Of a stretch of DNA of 64,000 bases, positions 1 to 10,180 are shown piece after piece. The notes under the pieces were generated by a model. The model was not told where the DNA came from. It saw only the letters and a list, made by a program, of their open reading frames with translations, and did no database searches. The stretch is from Argyresthia goedartella (Eukaryota > Arthropoda > Insecta > Lepidoptera > Argyresthiidae): contig OX463807.1 of the NCBI GenBank assembly GCA_949825045.1, positions 13,293,501 to 13,357,500 of the forward strand, in the 5' to 3' direction. Position 1 is the stretch's first letter, and every line of letters starts with the position of its first letter. A program made the position numbers and the translations under genes.

Positions 1-254
1 CTGCGAAACCATAACAGAGGAACCGCATTAATTTCGCTGTGTCTTGTCAGTATGTAGGAGAAGCGGAACTGCCTGTTCTAACGCATAGATTTAACTATAT
101 TCTATCTCTTTTCCCGCGCGGTTTCGTCGATATACTCCGACGCCAGCCACACTGCCGCGCTCCGGCCGCCATTTTGTTGCGGTGCCGCGTTGTTTTCGCA
201 CGTGTTTGTGGAAATCGACAAAAATTAAAAGCGAAACTACATTTTTTTCATAAA

Positions 255-590
255 ATGGACGTCGATTTCACAGAAAAATTAATTCAAGAGGTCAGAAATA
301 GACCTATTCTTTATTTATTAAATCATCCGGATTATAAAAATAATATGAATTAACTGCAGGCATGGAGAGAAATCCAGAGGGAATTAAATGAGGAAGGTAT
401 GTAGTCTTTTTATAATAATAATAGACTGTATTACACGTATTTGTTTATTTTGCTTTAAGATAACATTATTTATAATTATTTATTTGTACTTATTATACAG
501 GTTCCGACGCCCGTTCCGCAACTCAAACTACACTTTATCGCAGCGGAATTCCTACAGCGGTTTCGCAACTGAAGTTTCGCAGCGGAGGTG
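255..590 (+). pseudogene. MADF-domain coding remnant, nonsense-mutated
   Basis: An ATG at 255 opens a reading frame with the start of a MADF (Adf-1-type DNA-binding) domain: a charged N-terminus, then RPILY, then HPDYKN. A TAA at 351-353 interrupts it, yet the same frame continues past the stop with AWREIQREL, the second half of a MADF domain. The frame runs to a good donor (GTATGT at 397) and a plausible acceptor (TTATACAG ending at 500), after which a low-complexity frame continues to about 590. MADF proteins are insect transcription factors and also accessory proteins of Harbinger transposons. The window starts with CTGCGAAAC, and its reverse complement GTTTCGCAG recurs near 570-580, so this may be a TIR-bearing transposon rather than a host gene. 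It is probably a pseudogene. Confidence 0.5.
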
Positions 591-1383
591 TGCTACGGGC
601 GTCAGTAATGTTAGAGTCCAGACTCTTTAGGAAATTAGTAGTAACTTTTTTACAGTTATAACTACTAAGGGAATAAATATTTAATTTGGAGTTAATTCGG
701 TTGTATAAGAGATAGCCGAGAAAGCCAAAGAACCTGCCTGAAAAGGCTGTAGTCCAACGGGTAGATGATGAACAAACTACGGATTTAAGACGTTTGCTGA
801 TATTTAGTAATGGGTCGAACCTTAGTATCGCATGTTGTTTTAGAGTAGTGTTAAGTATAAAAAGTTGGCGTACAGAGAGGGCACCAGCCAAAGAGTACAA
901 GTCTTTGGTAGGATATAGAAACGGCAAGGACAGACTAACTTTCAAAATAGCTCTCTGGGCTCTTTCCAGGGTCATTAAACTAGACTTACATGCTCCGCCC
1001 CACACCGTAATGCAGTAAGTAAGAAGCGATTGTGTTAGAGCCAGGTAGACCATTCTGATTATATGAAAATCTGCAATACGGCGTAGGTTTTTGAACACGT
1101 AAGTCAGTTTCCGAATTCTGGACGAGAGGACATCAAGGTGCATCGTAAAACTCAGAGTGCAATCAATCATGACGCCAAGATACTTTATGTTGAGAGCTTT
1201 TGTAAGCTTAGAACAGTTACATAGGTTTCATACTGGGGTAGAGTGGGCTATGATGTGATAGTTATCGTGAACTGCATGCAGGGGACAAATTTTTAATAGA
1301 GAAGGGAATGTATTTGGTCTTTTCAACGTTGAGTGTAAGGACATTGTGAGTAAGCCAGGAAGACACTCTGTTAAAAGCAAAAT
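585..1383 (-). pseudogene. Non-LTR retrotransposon RT C-terminal remnant
   Basis: The minus strand encodes the RT thumb and post-RT region of a CR1/L2-like non-LTR element. Recognisable stretches in order are LTLNVEKTKYIPF (about 1340-1300), KYLGVMID (about 1180-1155), TYVFKNLR, LTYCITVWGGACKSS and LERAQRAILK. The part upstream of about 1170 carries stops, so the copy is dead, and no palm motifs or endonuclease remain. It abuts the MADF remnant at about 585-600. The exact family is not assigned. Confidence 0.8.
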
Positions 1384-1385
1384 AA

Positions 1386-1473
1386 TGAACTACATGAGGT
1401 CACAATTTTATGGTATGATACATCCTGGAGCCGAGCGAAGCGATGCGGAGCGAGGCGACCCCATGTAGTTTCA
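1386..1473. mobile_element. Short MITE with terminal inverted repeats
   Basis: An 88-bp unit begins TGAACTACATGAGGTC and ends with the near-perfect inverse, GACCCCATGTAGTTTCA. Its centre is GC-rich and itself repetitive (GAGCGAAGC / GGAGCGAGG). The size and TIRs fit a tiny non-autonomous DNA element. I see no clear target-site duplication. Confidence 0.5.
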
Positions 1474-2203
1474 CAGAACCGAATTGGTTGCTTTACTTAT
1501 TATTTAAACACGTAGAGTTATCAAGTACTACATGAAATAATTGGCTCCATACCTTCCGCAGGCTGAGTTGACAGGTACATAGAGTTATTTCATGTTATAT
1601 TCCGGAAAAAGAAGAAAGGGAAAACACGAATTGTGCGGTTTCAGCACATTCAGGGCTGATTAATACACATATTGCAGCTTCTCGCGTCCGGGTTCAGCGC
1701 AATACGGTTTTTACGTGAAAGCTTAAAAGTTGAAGGTTATGAAACAAACCTGTATGTATATATGTAAGTATGTAAGTCTGTATGTCTGTTCCCGTGTTCC
1801 CTCGTAACTAATCAACGGCTCAACTGACTTTGGCTCGAGTGTTACTGGGTACATAAACTAAAGCTTCGAGCTTCGATAAAATAATTACAGTAATTGTTTT
1901 TAATTCAATACAATTACACTCTATTAGATTTAGTTGGACCCGCCTGCATTTAAACTTTATTTAATCATCATTTGCATATAGTTAAGAGTTTGGTTTAATA
2001 TTAAATATTATAAGTATTATTTAGTAATGTTCACAATTTTTCCTGTCGTGCCTAGGTTTGCTGATAGAAATCTATCTTTAGAGATAAGCTCACCTTTGCT
2101 CATAAAATTTTTTGTTACCTTACTATTAAGATTTCTGAGCAATAAAGAATACGAATGAAAGAACCAACAGAAAAACAAACTCTAGAAATTGTCATCAACC
2201 AAC
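1474..2203. other. Non-coding stretch, repeat-like, no gene
   Basis: This is AT-rich DNA with no supported gene. The part around 1740-1880 (runs of TATGTA, TCCCTCGTAACTAAT) resembles lepidopteran interspersed repeats. The C-terminal (GPI-signal) exon of ace would be expected downstream of 2204 on the minus strand; I looked for it here and did not find it. Confidence 0.4.
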
Positions 2204-2361
2204 CAGTGAGTCTATTCAAGAAGTCGTTCCAGAAGGCACACGCCGAGGCCCTGGGTCCCCTTGGGCCGGCCGGCCCGCTCGGCCCATCGGCCGTGTAAGT
2301 GTAGTAGTGGGGGGAGGTCTTGGAGTACAGAGGCCACTTCTCCTCGGGTTTGTGGGGCTTC
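2204..2361 (-). CDS. ace: Acetylcholinesterase exon: C-terminal part of catalytic domain
   Basis: This is the last ace exon I can see. It starts after a minus-strand acceptor (ACAATTCCAG) with one base that completes the Gly codon split with the exon at 5036-5199. It encodes KPHKPEEKWPLY, an aromatic stretch with HYYTYTADG, a Gly/Pro-rich loop, and GPRASACAFWNDFLNRL. The last stretch is the conserved cholinesterase end, whose Cys forms the final intrachain disulphide. In Drosophila Ace a GPI-anchored tail follows in a further exon, which is not found here. The proposed donor (GTTGGT after ACTG) is weak. If unused, the frame runs on to a stop near 2115 and would give a different, unanchored tail. 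Confidence 0.85.
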
Positions 2362-2644
2362 CTGGAATTGTAGAGGAAGAAACAGAATAAATAGGAAGTT
2401 TTCTTAAGCTTGACATATTTTAAAAATTTACAAAATCTACATATTGCTGACTTCAGTATGGCTAATGGCTGTTTTTTTCGATTTTTTTGCATATGTAATG
2501 TAAACGCTAGAGATTTTACCAGAGGAAGATCTCATATCTGTTTTTTTTTAAATCTTAAAGTCTTATACATCTTATACTGTAGCACCCGAATAATCAGCGT
2601 ATCATGTAATCTTAATAACATAAACGTAACATAAACATTTATTT

Positions 2645-2831
2645 ACAGGCACATACATTGCTTTTAGCCCCACATTAGGATACCCTGTGTCATGGGAACC
2701 AGAAACAGCGACATCACATACATGTAAACATCCAAGACCTGGGGTTTTTATTTTCTGTATCCCCAGCGGGGGATCGAACCCGGGACCCCTCGCATGGTAG
2801 GCAGAGCCACTACGGCAGCGCCACAGAGGTC
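2645..2831 (-). repeat. tRNA-derived SINE (minus)
   Basis: Read on the minus strand, the unit starts GACCTCTGTGGCGCTGC, has an A-box-like part, and a B box (GGGTTCGATCCCC) about 55 nt in. The body contains ATGTGATGTCGCTGTTTC and GACACAGGGTATCC. The same family is found in plus orientation at 40034. It lies in the ace intron between the exons at 2361 and 5036. Confidence 0.75.
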
Positions 2832-3004
2832 GTTAAATCTTTGTCATAGTCAAGCCAAGTAGGTATTTAAAATGATGTAAACAAACATGACAGTCGCCGA
2901 TTCCGCAGTCAAAACTACTAATAAATAATTAGGTAGTTTAAAAAACTAAAAACACACATGTATTTGTAACGTTAAAACAAATCAAACGAATCCAAACTCG
3001 AGGG

Positions 3005-3235
3005 GTTTCACAAGAAGCCGTTGAAGGGTTCCACTAACCTTCAGTTCCCATCATCAGCTCAGCTCGATACCCTCACTAATCCGTCAACTACTTACCAATA
3101 CCATTCTAAAAAGCCCAAACTCGGAATTATTGCGTTATTTTATTATGTACAGAGTGCCAGTGACCTCCATGCGGCTCCATCATCAGATCAGCTCGATGGT
3201 ATCATAATATTGCATTGTCACCAAACTTAATTGTT
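3005..3235. repeat. Lepidopteran interspersed repeat
   Basis: The segment contains ATCAGATCAGCTCGATGG followed by a stretch ending in ATATTGCATTGTCACC. From memory this is a very common lepidopteran repeat body. It matches no coding sequence, and its ends are not defined. Confidence 0.4.
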
Positions 3236-4329
3236 AAAAATTTTAAACGGAAAACAGGAAGTGGGTCAAATTTAACTTGCAACATCTGTTGACACACTTA
3301 CTTCTTTAGTTACAGGTGAACCTAATAAAAGCATGTTAAAAATGATCTCGAAAATTTATCTACGGTTAGTTTTGATACCTTGGGTATTTCGAAAGATGTC
3401 ACTAGTACATTTTTTGTCCACATAATTTTAAATAGCTACCTACTTGGTTCTACTATTTGTAGCGTGTCATTATAGCCAGTATAAAATACCCTTTTCTTGA
3501 TAAGCCGTTTGTGTATTAGACTGTCATATTCACTGACTTAAATGCACCCAAACAATTTCGAACACATGACAGATTTCCCACGCACTAGCCATAAAATAGA
3601 ATTGAACTTTGTTTTTTTCTGTGGATCGGATTTGTTGAACAATAGCTTAATTTTGTATCTCTTGACTGTACTCTTGACACAGTCCGTAGCATTATCAAGT
3701 AATTCTGCCATCCGGCAATGACAATCGCTTTTAAAACAATTACCAATTACAACAAGATTATCTCACATGAGCAGTTGTTTTTCATTGCGAATTTTCTTGT
3801 TAATACGACGTTCTGATTGTTTAATTAGTCAGAGTTACATGATAAACAAGGCTTCCGATTCCTTTCAAATTAAAAAAATTGCGTTCTGTAGCATTATTAT
3901 GTAACTTCGACATCTAATTATTTGAATCACTGTTGAAAAATTAACCAATCAGTAAAATATCGCGTAATTCTAACATATAGGAATTTAAATCGCTTTTGAA
4001 AAAATACCAATTGTAGACTTATTATGTTATTCTGAAATCTGGGATCTATCAGAATCGCTTTCAAATTGACAAATAGACCAATCATAATTATAAATTTTAA
4101 AATTTTAAAAATCCCCGATTCATTGAATTGCAAGGAACTACAGTAGAAAGGCTATCGTATATCTGGGCAGTAAGTTATTTGCAAAAGGTCAAGCATATGT
4201 AGCTCTAAGTTGCGTAAAATAATTACAAGGTGTTGCGATTTGTGAACTAAATCAGAGAAAACGAATCAATAGTCCCCATGACAAATCGGCTTTGGCAGAA
4301 TTACAAAGATTAAAATTGAAAGACAATCT

Positions 4330-4439
4330 CTGTCTCAGTAAAAAAACTTTCTGACTTGTGCGCAGCATCACCAATATCCGTCCACCCATTTGAGCGCTAG
4401 GGTGACACAGACATACACACACATAGAGAGACACATCCT

Positions 4440-4483
<44 letters not shown>

Positions 4484-4815
4484 TAGACGCCTCAAACAAA
4501 CATATAAAAACACTCATATGTATCGTCGTCTGGGGTTAAAAAGTCTAAAATTTGGATGACTTGTGTCCTTGTTCACCTAGTTAGTTTCAAACTAATAAAC
4601 CGATTTGGATAAATCATAGCTAAGAACCATCGCAGGGAAGTACACTATCATTTAAAAAAACCGCATTAATATCCGTCCATCCGTTTGAGCTCTAGAGTGC
4701 CACCGACACACAAACACAAAGACACACAAACAGACAAACAGACAGACAGACACTTCAAACTTATAACACCCCTCTTTTGGTCGTCGGGGGTTAAAAAATC
4801 ATTTTCTGATTGGTT
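4330..4815. repeat. Pair of related interspersed repeats with CA-rich tails
   Basis: Two similar blocks, about 4375-4545 and 4670-4800, share the core ATATCCGTCCA[C/T]CC followed by TTTGAGC and CTAG. Each continues into an ACAC/ACAG-rich tract and ends with TCGTC..GGGGTTAAAAA. They look like two copies of one lepidopteran repeat. Confidence 0.55.
4443..4481. repeat. (AC)n microsatellite
   Basis: An uninterrupted AC dinucleotide run of about 19 units lies within the first of the two related repeats. It is likely polymorphic in length. Confidence 0.95.
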
Positions 4816-5025
4816 CATTAGAATTTCATGATAAGGCATATCGCAGGAATATCGCATAAATAAACAAAGTCACAATAAAAGACAGCTCGTGTTAAATAAT
4901 CGTGTTGAGTAAAGTTTTTTTACAAACGATTGAAATTCGATTGCGATTTACACGATAAGGCTCAATTTGACTGTTATTGCGATTGATGTCAGATGTAAAT
5001 ATTAAGGTTACAGAATAGAGCTTCA

Positions 5026-5217
<192 letters not shown>

Positions 5218-5246
5218 TCACATTAGAATAGATCATGAAAGAGATT

Positions 5247-5405
5247 TACAAGCGAAGGTCCCGGGTTAGATTCCACGCAAAGAGGAAGAAAAATCATCGC
5301 GTTTTGCTTGTTAATATATTTGGGACGTCGCTGTTTCGTGTTCATACGAGACAGGGTATCCGAGCTTCTGCAATGTGAGTGACTGCATATAAATACTGGT
5401 TTAAT
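5247..5405 (+). repeat. Partial tRNA-derived SINE
   Basis: It starts within the B-box region (GGTCCCGGGTTAGATTCC) and continues with GGGACGTCGCTGTTTCG and GACAGGGTATCCGAG. The body matches the SINE family at 2645 and 40034. The tRNA-like head is truncated. Confidence 0.6.
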
Positions 5406-5429
5406 TGTGTTACTCGAAAATAATAATAA

Positions 5430-5690
5430 TAATAATAAATATTAGAGGACAATCTTACACAAATCGAACTAGGCCCATAGTAAGCTCAGTAAGGCTTGTG
5501 TTATGGCTACTAGACGACGATATATTTAATAGAGATAAACATTTATGTAAATACATAGAAAACATCTAAGACTAAGAAACAAATATTCATGCTCATCACA
5601 CAAATATTTGCCCTTACCGGGTTTTGAACCCAGGACCGTCAGCTTTGTAGGCAAGGTCACTACCCGCTAGGCTAAACCATTCATCAACAA
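5430..5690 (-). repeat. tRNA-derived SINE with AAT-repeat tail (minus)
   Basis: On the minus strand the head reads TAGCCTAGCGGGTAGTGACC, followed by a B box GGGTTCAAAACCC and a body containing GATGAGCATG and TAGTTCGATTTGTGTAAG. The tail is (TTA)n next to AATATT. The full family member in plus orientation is at 58259, and a tail-only copy is at 6761. Confidence 0.75.
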
Positions 5691-5999
5691 TAAGAAGAGT
5701 ATTTGGTTTAAAAAGAAATTAATAAGAAAATGTAATAAAAAAAAGTTTATTCGCCTTTCTCTCCTCAGTGACCAAATTCTTTTAAATTTTGATAGCCATT
5801 TTGATGGATTCCTGTATTTTTATGCGGTAATATGCGTGTTGACGACATTTGAGGGTGTCCCCTGTAGCGGAAAGGGTCATTATTTAGCCCTAGGCCAAAA
5901 TGGGTCATGGCTCTGTTATCAAAGCTTGGCGATAAGTCCTTGGATATACTAAGTATCGTTTTATAGAAACCAAAGTACATTCATACTTCCTCAATATAG

Positions 6000-6062
6000 A
6001 ACATTACGATATCGCTAAATTTGGAAAGTGTTGTATTCCAAAATTTGCGATATCGTAATGTT
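6000..6062. repeat. Near-perfect palindrome with 9-nt loop
   Basis: A left arm from 6000 (AACATTACGATATCGC, then AAATTTGGAA) is mirrored by a right arm ending at 6062 (TTCCAAAATTT, then GCGATATCGTAATGTT). The arms are about 27 nt with one mismatch. The right arm is the start of a CR1-type 3' fragment, so the structure sits on an element junction. Confidence 0.85.
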
Positions 6063-6515
6063 AATGATAAGAAACAATCACTCGTAGTTGCGCCCCGGCT
6101 TAGACTCACCAAAGCTTGCAAATCTTTCAAGGGTCAGTGCATAATACAACAAGATACCTCTGGAGATTGTAAAATTGCCATTTGAGCAATTTGAAAATTA
6201 TGTAAAACCGATTTGGTCTAAAAAGGAATATTGCAATGTTCAAGATTACATAAATGGCAAGACTACATGTGGTTCATCTAACTCGACACAGAACTTGCTG
6301 TTAATAACTTTGTAAATATTGATCCCTGCATATTATTTATAACAATGAATATTGCAATATTTGTATTAGTTAAGAACAACAAATTTTAAAAGAGATATAA
6401 AATTCAATCTACGGGAGTTTCTTTGCCCTTCTTCTCCCACAGTGGTTCAATTTAGAGAGGCGGCAAAAAAAATTACACTTATTAAGTATATGTAAATATT
6501 TATAGATATAATGTA
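6036..6515 (+). pseudogene. CR1-like element, 3'-end fragment
   Basis: The plus strand carries the last part of a CR1-like ORF2 (LVVAPRLRLTKA, then SFKGQ) and its 3' UTR (GGGAGTTTCTTTGCCC, TTCTCCCACAGTGGTTCAA). The same order of blocks is seen at 14430-15200. There are multiple stops and it is heavily 5'-truncated. Confidence 0.7.
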
Positions 6516-6760
6516 CTTAGAATACATTGCATATTCAAAAAGAAATCGTTTCCTGAGAAAATGAGTGTGAACTACCGTGCAATTTATTTCACTGTGGAAC
6601 GGCAGCAGCTGTGTGGAAAGCAGGCCTTTAATAATGCAACGTCACGTCCGCTTTCAACGGTGTTGGAAGCTTGTGTTATGTTGTGCATCTGGTGTGTGTG
6701 TGTCTGACACATTCCTATATGATTCTCAGATATTCTCTCAACCCCAAGTCCTGGATGTTT

Positions 6761-6855
6761 ATATAATAATAATAATAAATATTGGAGGACAAACTTACAC
6801 ACATCGAACTAGGCCCAAATACTAAGCTCAACAAGACTTGTTTTATGTATGTAAG
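6761..6855 (-). repeat. SINE tail fragment (minus)
   Basis: The AATAATAATAAATATTGG tail and GTGTGTAAG/TTCGATGTG-type body on the minus strand match the 3' end of the SINE at 5430-5690. The tRNA head is missing. Confidence 0.6.
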
Positions 6856-6859
6856 ACAA

Positions 6860-8820
6860 TGTAAGTGCCTGTATCTAAACGTTTATGTTTTTGTTTATTT
6901 TACCATGACCCTAAGAGTTTCGTTCATTTTTCGACATTCGGTAACTCAGAGCTAATGGTAATTTGATAAGTGTTACATACATACATGTGTGTGGAAAGTA
7001 GTTGTGGCCATAGGCTAGGCTCTGCCACGCAAAATGGAGTTTATAAAAACTAGCTTTACGTGGGTGTAACTGTTTCTCTGGGCACAAGTATGGGACAAGT
7101 AATGAGGCATAGCTCTAATTGAAAAGATTGAGACAAGGGGTAAAAGAGACGACAATAGAGAGGTGTTATAAGTTTAAAGCTTCTGTCTATTTGTCTCTGG
7201 TACTCAAACGGGTAGACGGATTTGTATGCAAACTTACCAGCGATGGTTCTTAGCTATGTTTTATAAACATCGGATCAGTGGTTCGAAAGTTATCAGCTTT
7301 ATAAGGAGACTAGTCAGCCAAGTTTTAGACTTAAGTTATAGTTTATTGTGTCGGTGGTGCTTTGATTTAATAATTTATAGTTAAAAATGAAATGGAGTAT
7401 TGAACGACTGGCTAAAAGTGGGAAGCCTCTGCCACCCCGGATAGAAAAAGTCGTGACACGTTGTTGTGTTGTTAAGTTCAAATGCATGAATCTGTCTGTG
7501 AATGTCTGAGAATTATAGGTATAAAGGAATGTTGAGTTCTTCAATTACTAATAAAATGCCGTTTCGGTATCTTCTTCATTATCCATATTTCAGTGATTCT
7601 GAATGGAAGTGCCCGCGCTACCGTGCTCGACGCTACCAGTGTTTTCACAAACAAATGTATTCAAGCCCCTGTAAAGGTCAAGCATTAGCGCTCGATTCTG
7701 GTAGTAAAACTGTATTTGCCCTCTAAACCATCAAACTAAAACATGTTATGCGATCTCACAAAAGTGATTGTTCCGAAAAACTATTTCAGAATAAAATAAA
7801 AACAAAATTAACCTTTTCCGATACTGTAAAACTAGACTGTACTTAGGATTAATATAATAAATGGTTTTAAAAAACATGTTTCACTTCTTTATTAATTTAC
7901 CTACCCTTCTATAAACTTTAAAATAGTTCTGACGCTTCAAGTAACGTTTTAAAAAGGGTTAGGGTAACCTTAGCATTACCCAAGGTATGAAAAGCGAGTT
8001 AACGCTAAATTTGATGTTTCTTAGAATTATTTTATGGAATATCAAAGTTAACCCGAGATCAGTATTGACTCGCATTCAGCTGTCGAGCGTAGGAATGTAA
8101 AACCTTTCCCAGCCAAATGAGTTTACGGTCTGATTTTACCTTAGAGTAAATGCAGCATGGAAAGGGAAACTAACAACATAAATATAAGCCTTATTACTTA
8201 AACTGTTCTTTTCCCTTTTCATAGTGTAGTGGTTTGGTAACACCGTGACCGAGATCAAAGGTCAGATACTGACGCCGGAAAGCAGACAAAGGCAATTGTC
8301 AATGGTTAGCAGCACCTTCGTGTTTGGACTCATTTGAGTTTTTTGATTACATATATATGTAATACTAACTAAAACGTAATTCCAAGAATTTTCTTTATCT
8401 AGTAAAACACCTAGGCAAAGATATTAAAAAAAGTATTTGGGTAGCAACATCTGCCCGAGTTAGGTACTGGGTGGGTGTCCGTTTCTATTTGGCATTTTGT
8501 TTTGGATGACACGTTATATAAGCTGCAGATCTCGGCTACTATCGCTACTCGCTAGTAGTCATAAAGCTGTGTCACAGTTCCTTAATAGAGCTCCTTGATG
8601 CTGAGTTTAGTCAACTCTGACAGTCGGGCTGGCCACTAGCTCTCCATCAACCCGCTGAGCCAGCGTGGTGGAGTGGCTCAATCTTAGTCGTATTAGGCCC
8701 TTTCCCTCGGTTCTTGGGTAATTTATAGCTTCCTCATGTTCATCAATGACTTATTTAGATTACCGACGATGACAAAGCTTAATAACGCCACCTACGCCCG
8801 GTTCCAGATAAAGTATTGTG
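6860..8820. other. Intronic DNA, no supported gene
   Basis: This is AT-rich sequence in the large ace intron. The only open frames are short, lack family motifs and do not share a splice pattern. I see nothing I can name. Confidence 0.4.
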
Positions 8821-8826
8821 ACAACT

Positions 8827-8966
8827 GTGTAGAAAGCAGGAATAATTACGCGTCGAAAAAGTATGCGAATCGAACTGTCAGTGACTCTTATGGCCAATGA
8901 AATAAGGCTAATTTCATCTGAACTCGAACACTTTTTCACTCTGGTAATTATTCCTGCTTGAGCCAC
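8827..8966 (-). mobile_element. 140-bp MITE, copy 1 (inverted relative to copy 2)
   Basis: The ends are imperfect TIRs (GTGTAGAAAGCAGGAATAA and the inverse of GTGGCTCAAGCAGGAATAA). The interior on the minus strand reads AGAGTGAAAAAGTGTTCGAG, then TCACTGACAGTTCGATTCGC. A copy of exactly the same length lies at 9790-9929 in the opposite orientation. Spurious ORFs run through both copies because the sequence happens to be open; they are not genes. Confidence 0.75.
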
Positions 8967-9789
8967 TGGTCAAACTCATTTCAGCCAATCATGTACCGCT
9001 ATTTTGAATTAATCTTCGATTAATCGCCTCTTACATTTAAGCTCAATTTCAGAAACCGGGGTTTAGCAATGCCTCATTTGCTGTACGGTCGATTCAGACT
9101 TCACTAACGAGAAGATACATAATATACTAGTCATTCAACTATTTGCTCATATCTGTATTAACTATTAGTAAGTTCCACTTGAGTTAGGCAAGATCATTGC
9201 GTATTCATGGGGAACCGCGCGTAAAGGGCCAAACTTAGATCCAAGGGCTGTAACATGACACCATAGATTATTTATTGAATTCTCAATTTGTTCTACACAT
9301 CGTCGTAATTACGATGGAAAGTTTAATCCTGGTAAATAAACCTTGGGCACAATACGGTATTTGACTTTTTAGGAACTGTCAAAACGGTAATTTTTTTCAC
9401 GAGTTCTATGAAATACTAGCACCTGACGTTATAGTCCAATGCAGTCTTTTTAACAGAAATTTGAGTTTGTATTTGGTATTGAATGAAATGCAGTCGCGTT
9501 GTTTTATTTATAATTCCAGTTGTTCATCCGATAAACTTCAAGGGGTCGGGGGTGTGATGGGGGGAGTGGAGGGGGAAAAGGGGGCGGGAATTTTACTGTA
9601 GCTCACTAATGTTAGAATGTATATCTAGTGTTAAAAAATTTTTGAGCCATGTAGGTCTCGTTGACATTGATAGGTAGTAAATTATCGAAAATTAATAAGT
9701 TAAAATGTAAGCAGTATGTTGAGTTACAATTTTTTTAGATAGTTTACAATCTCAATATCATTTTGACATATGATGTCTATATAGCTACT

Positions 9790-9929
9790 GTGGCTCAAGC
9801 AGGAATGAATACCAGAGTGAAAAAGTGTTCGAGTTCAGATAACCTCAACCTTATGTCATTGTGCATAAGGTTCACTGACAGTTCGATTCGCATACTTTTT
9901 CGATGCATAATTATTCCTGCTTCCTACAC
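9790..9929 (+). mobile_element. 140-bp MITE, copy 2
   Basis: Same TIRs and interior as the copy at 8827-8966, inverted and about 820 bp away. The two differ mainly in the central 30 nt. Together they form a long inverted repeat that could pair in the intron RNA. Confidence 0.75.
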
Positions 9930-10059
9930 TGTTCGTACAGAGCGAATAGATTTTATAAGGCTAGTATTTACTCGCACATCAAAAATACTGATTTGCACAG
10001 AAAAAAAAGGATCTACTAAAACACTTTTTATGTTTAAATAATTTATGTATACTTAAGTT

Positions 10060-10180
10060 AATTTTTAAAGAATTTTTTGTTGTTCTAACATGTTCAACCT
10101 AACACGAAGGATAAAGGGGGCCTCGCTTCGCGCACCCCCTTTACCCTTCACCTAAGCTACCGTAGCATTTTGCCCTGATA
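10060..10180 (+). repeat. Short repeat with GC-rich hairpin, copy A
   Basis: The block contains ACATGTTCAACCTAACACG, then GATAAAGGGGG, a CTCGCTTCGCG loop, CCCCCTTTACCC, and ends near TTTGCCCTGATAT. The GGGTAAAGGGGG-type arms are complementary. It is the same as copy B at 17555-17672 and as the copy split at 61590 and 63957. It is probably the end of a non-autonomous element. Confidence 0.65.

Noticed and set aside
1533..1591. Inverted CATGAAATAA / TTATTTCATG near the small MITE
   Set aside because: Only 10-bp arms without clear ends or a second copy; not enough for an element call.
8760..10041. Two similar ORFs suggesting a duplicated small protein
   Set aside because: The similarity is explained by two inverted copies of a 140-bp MITE.
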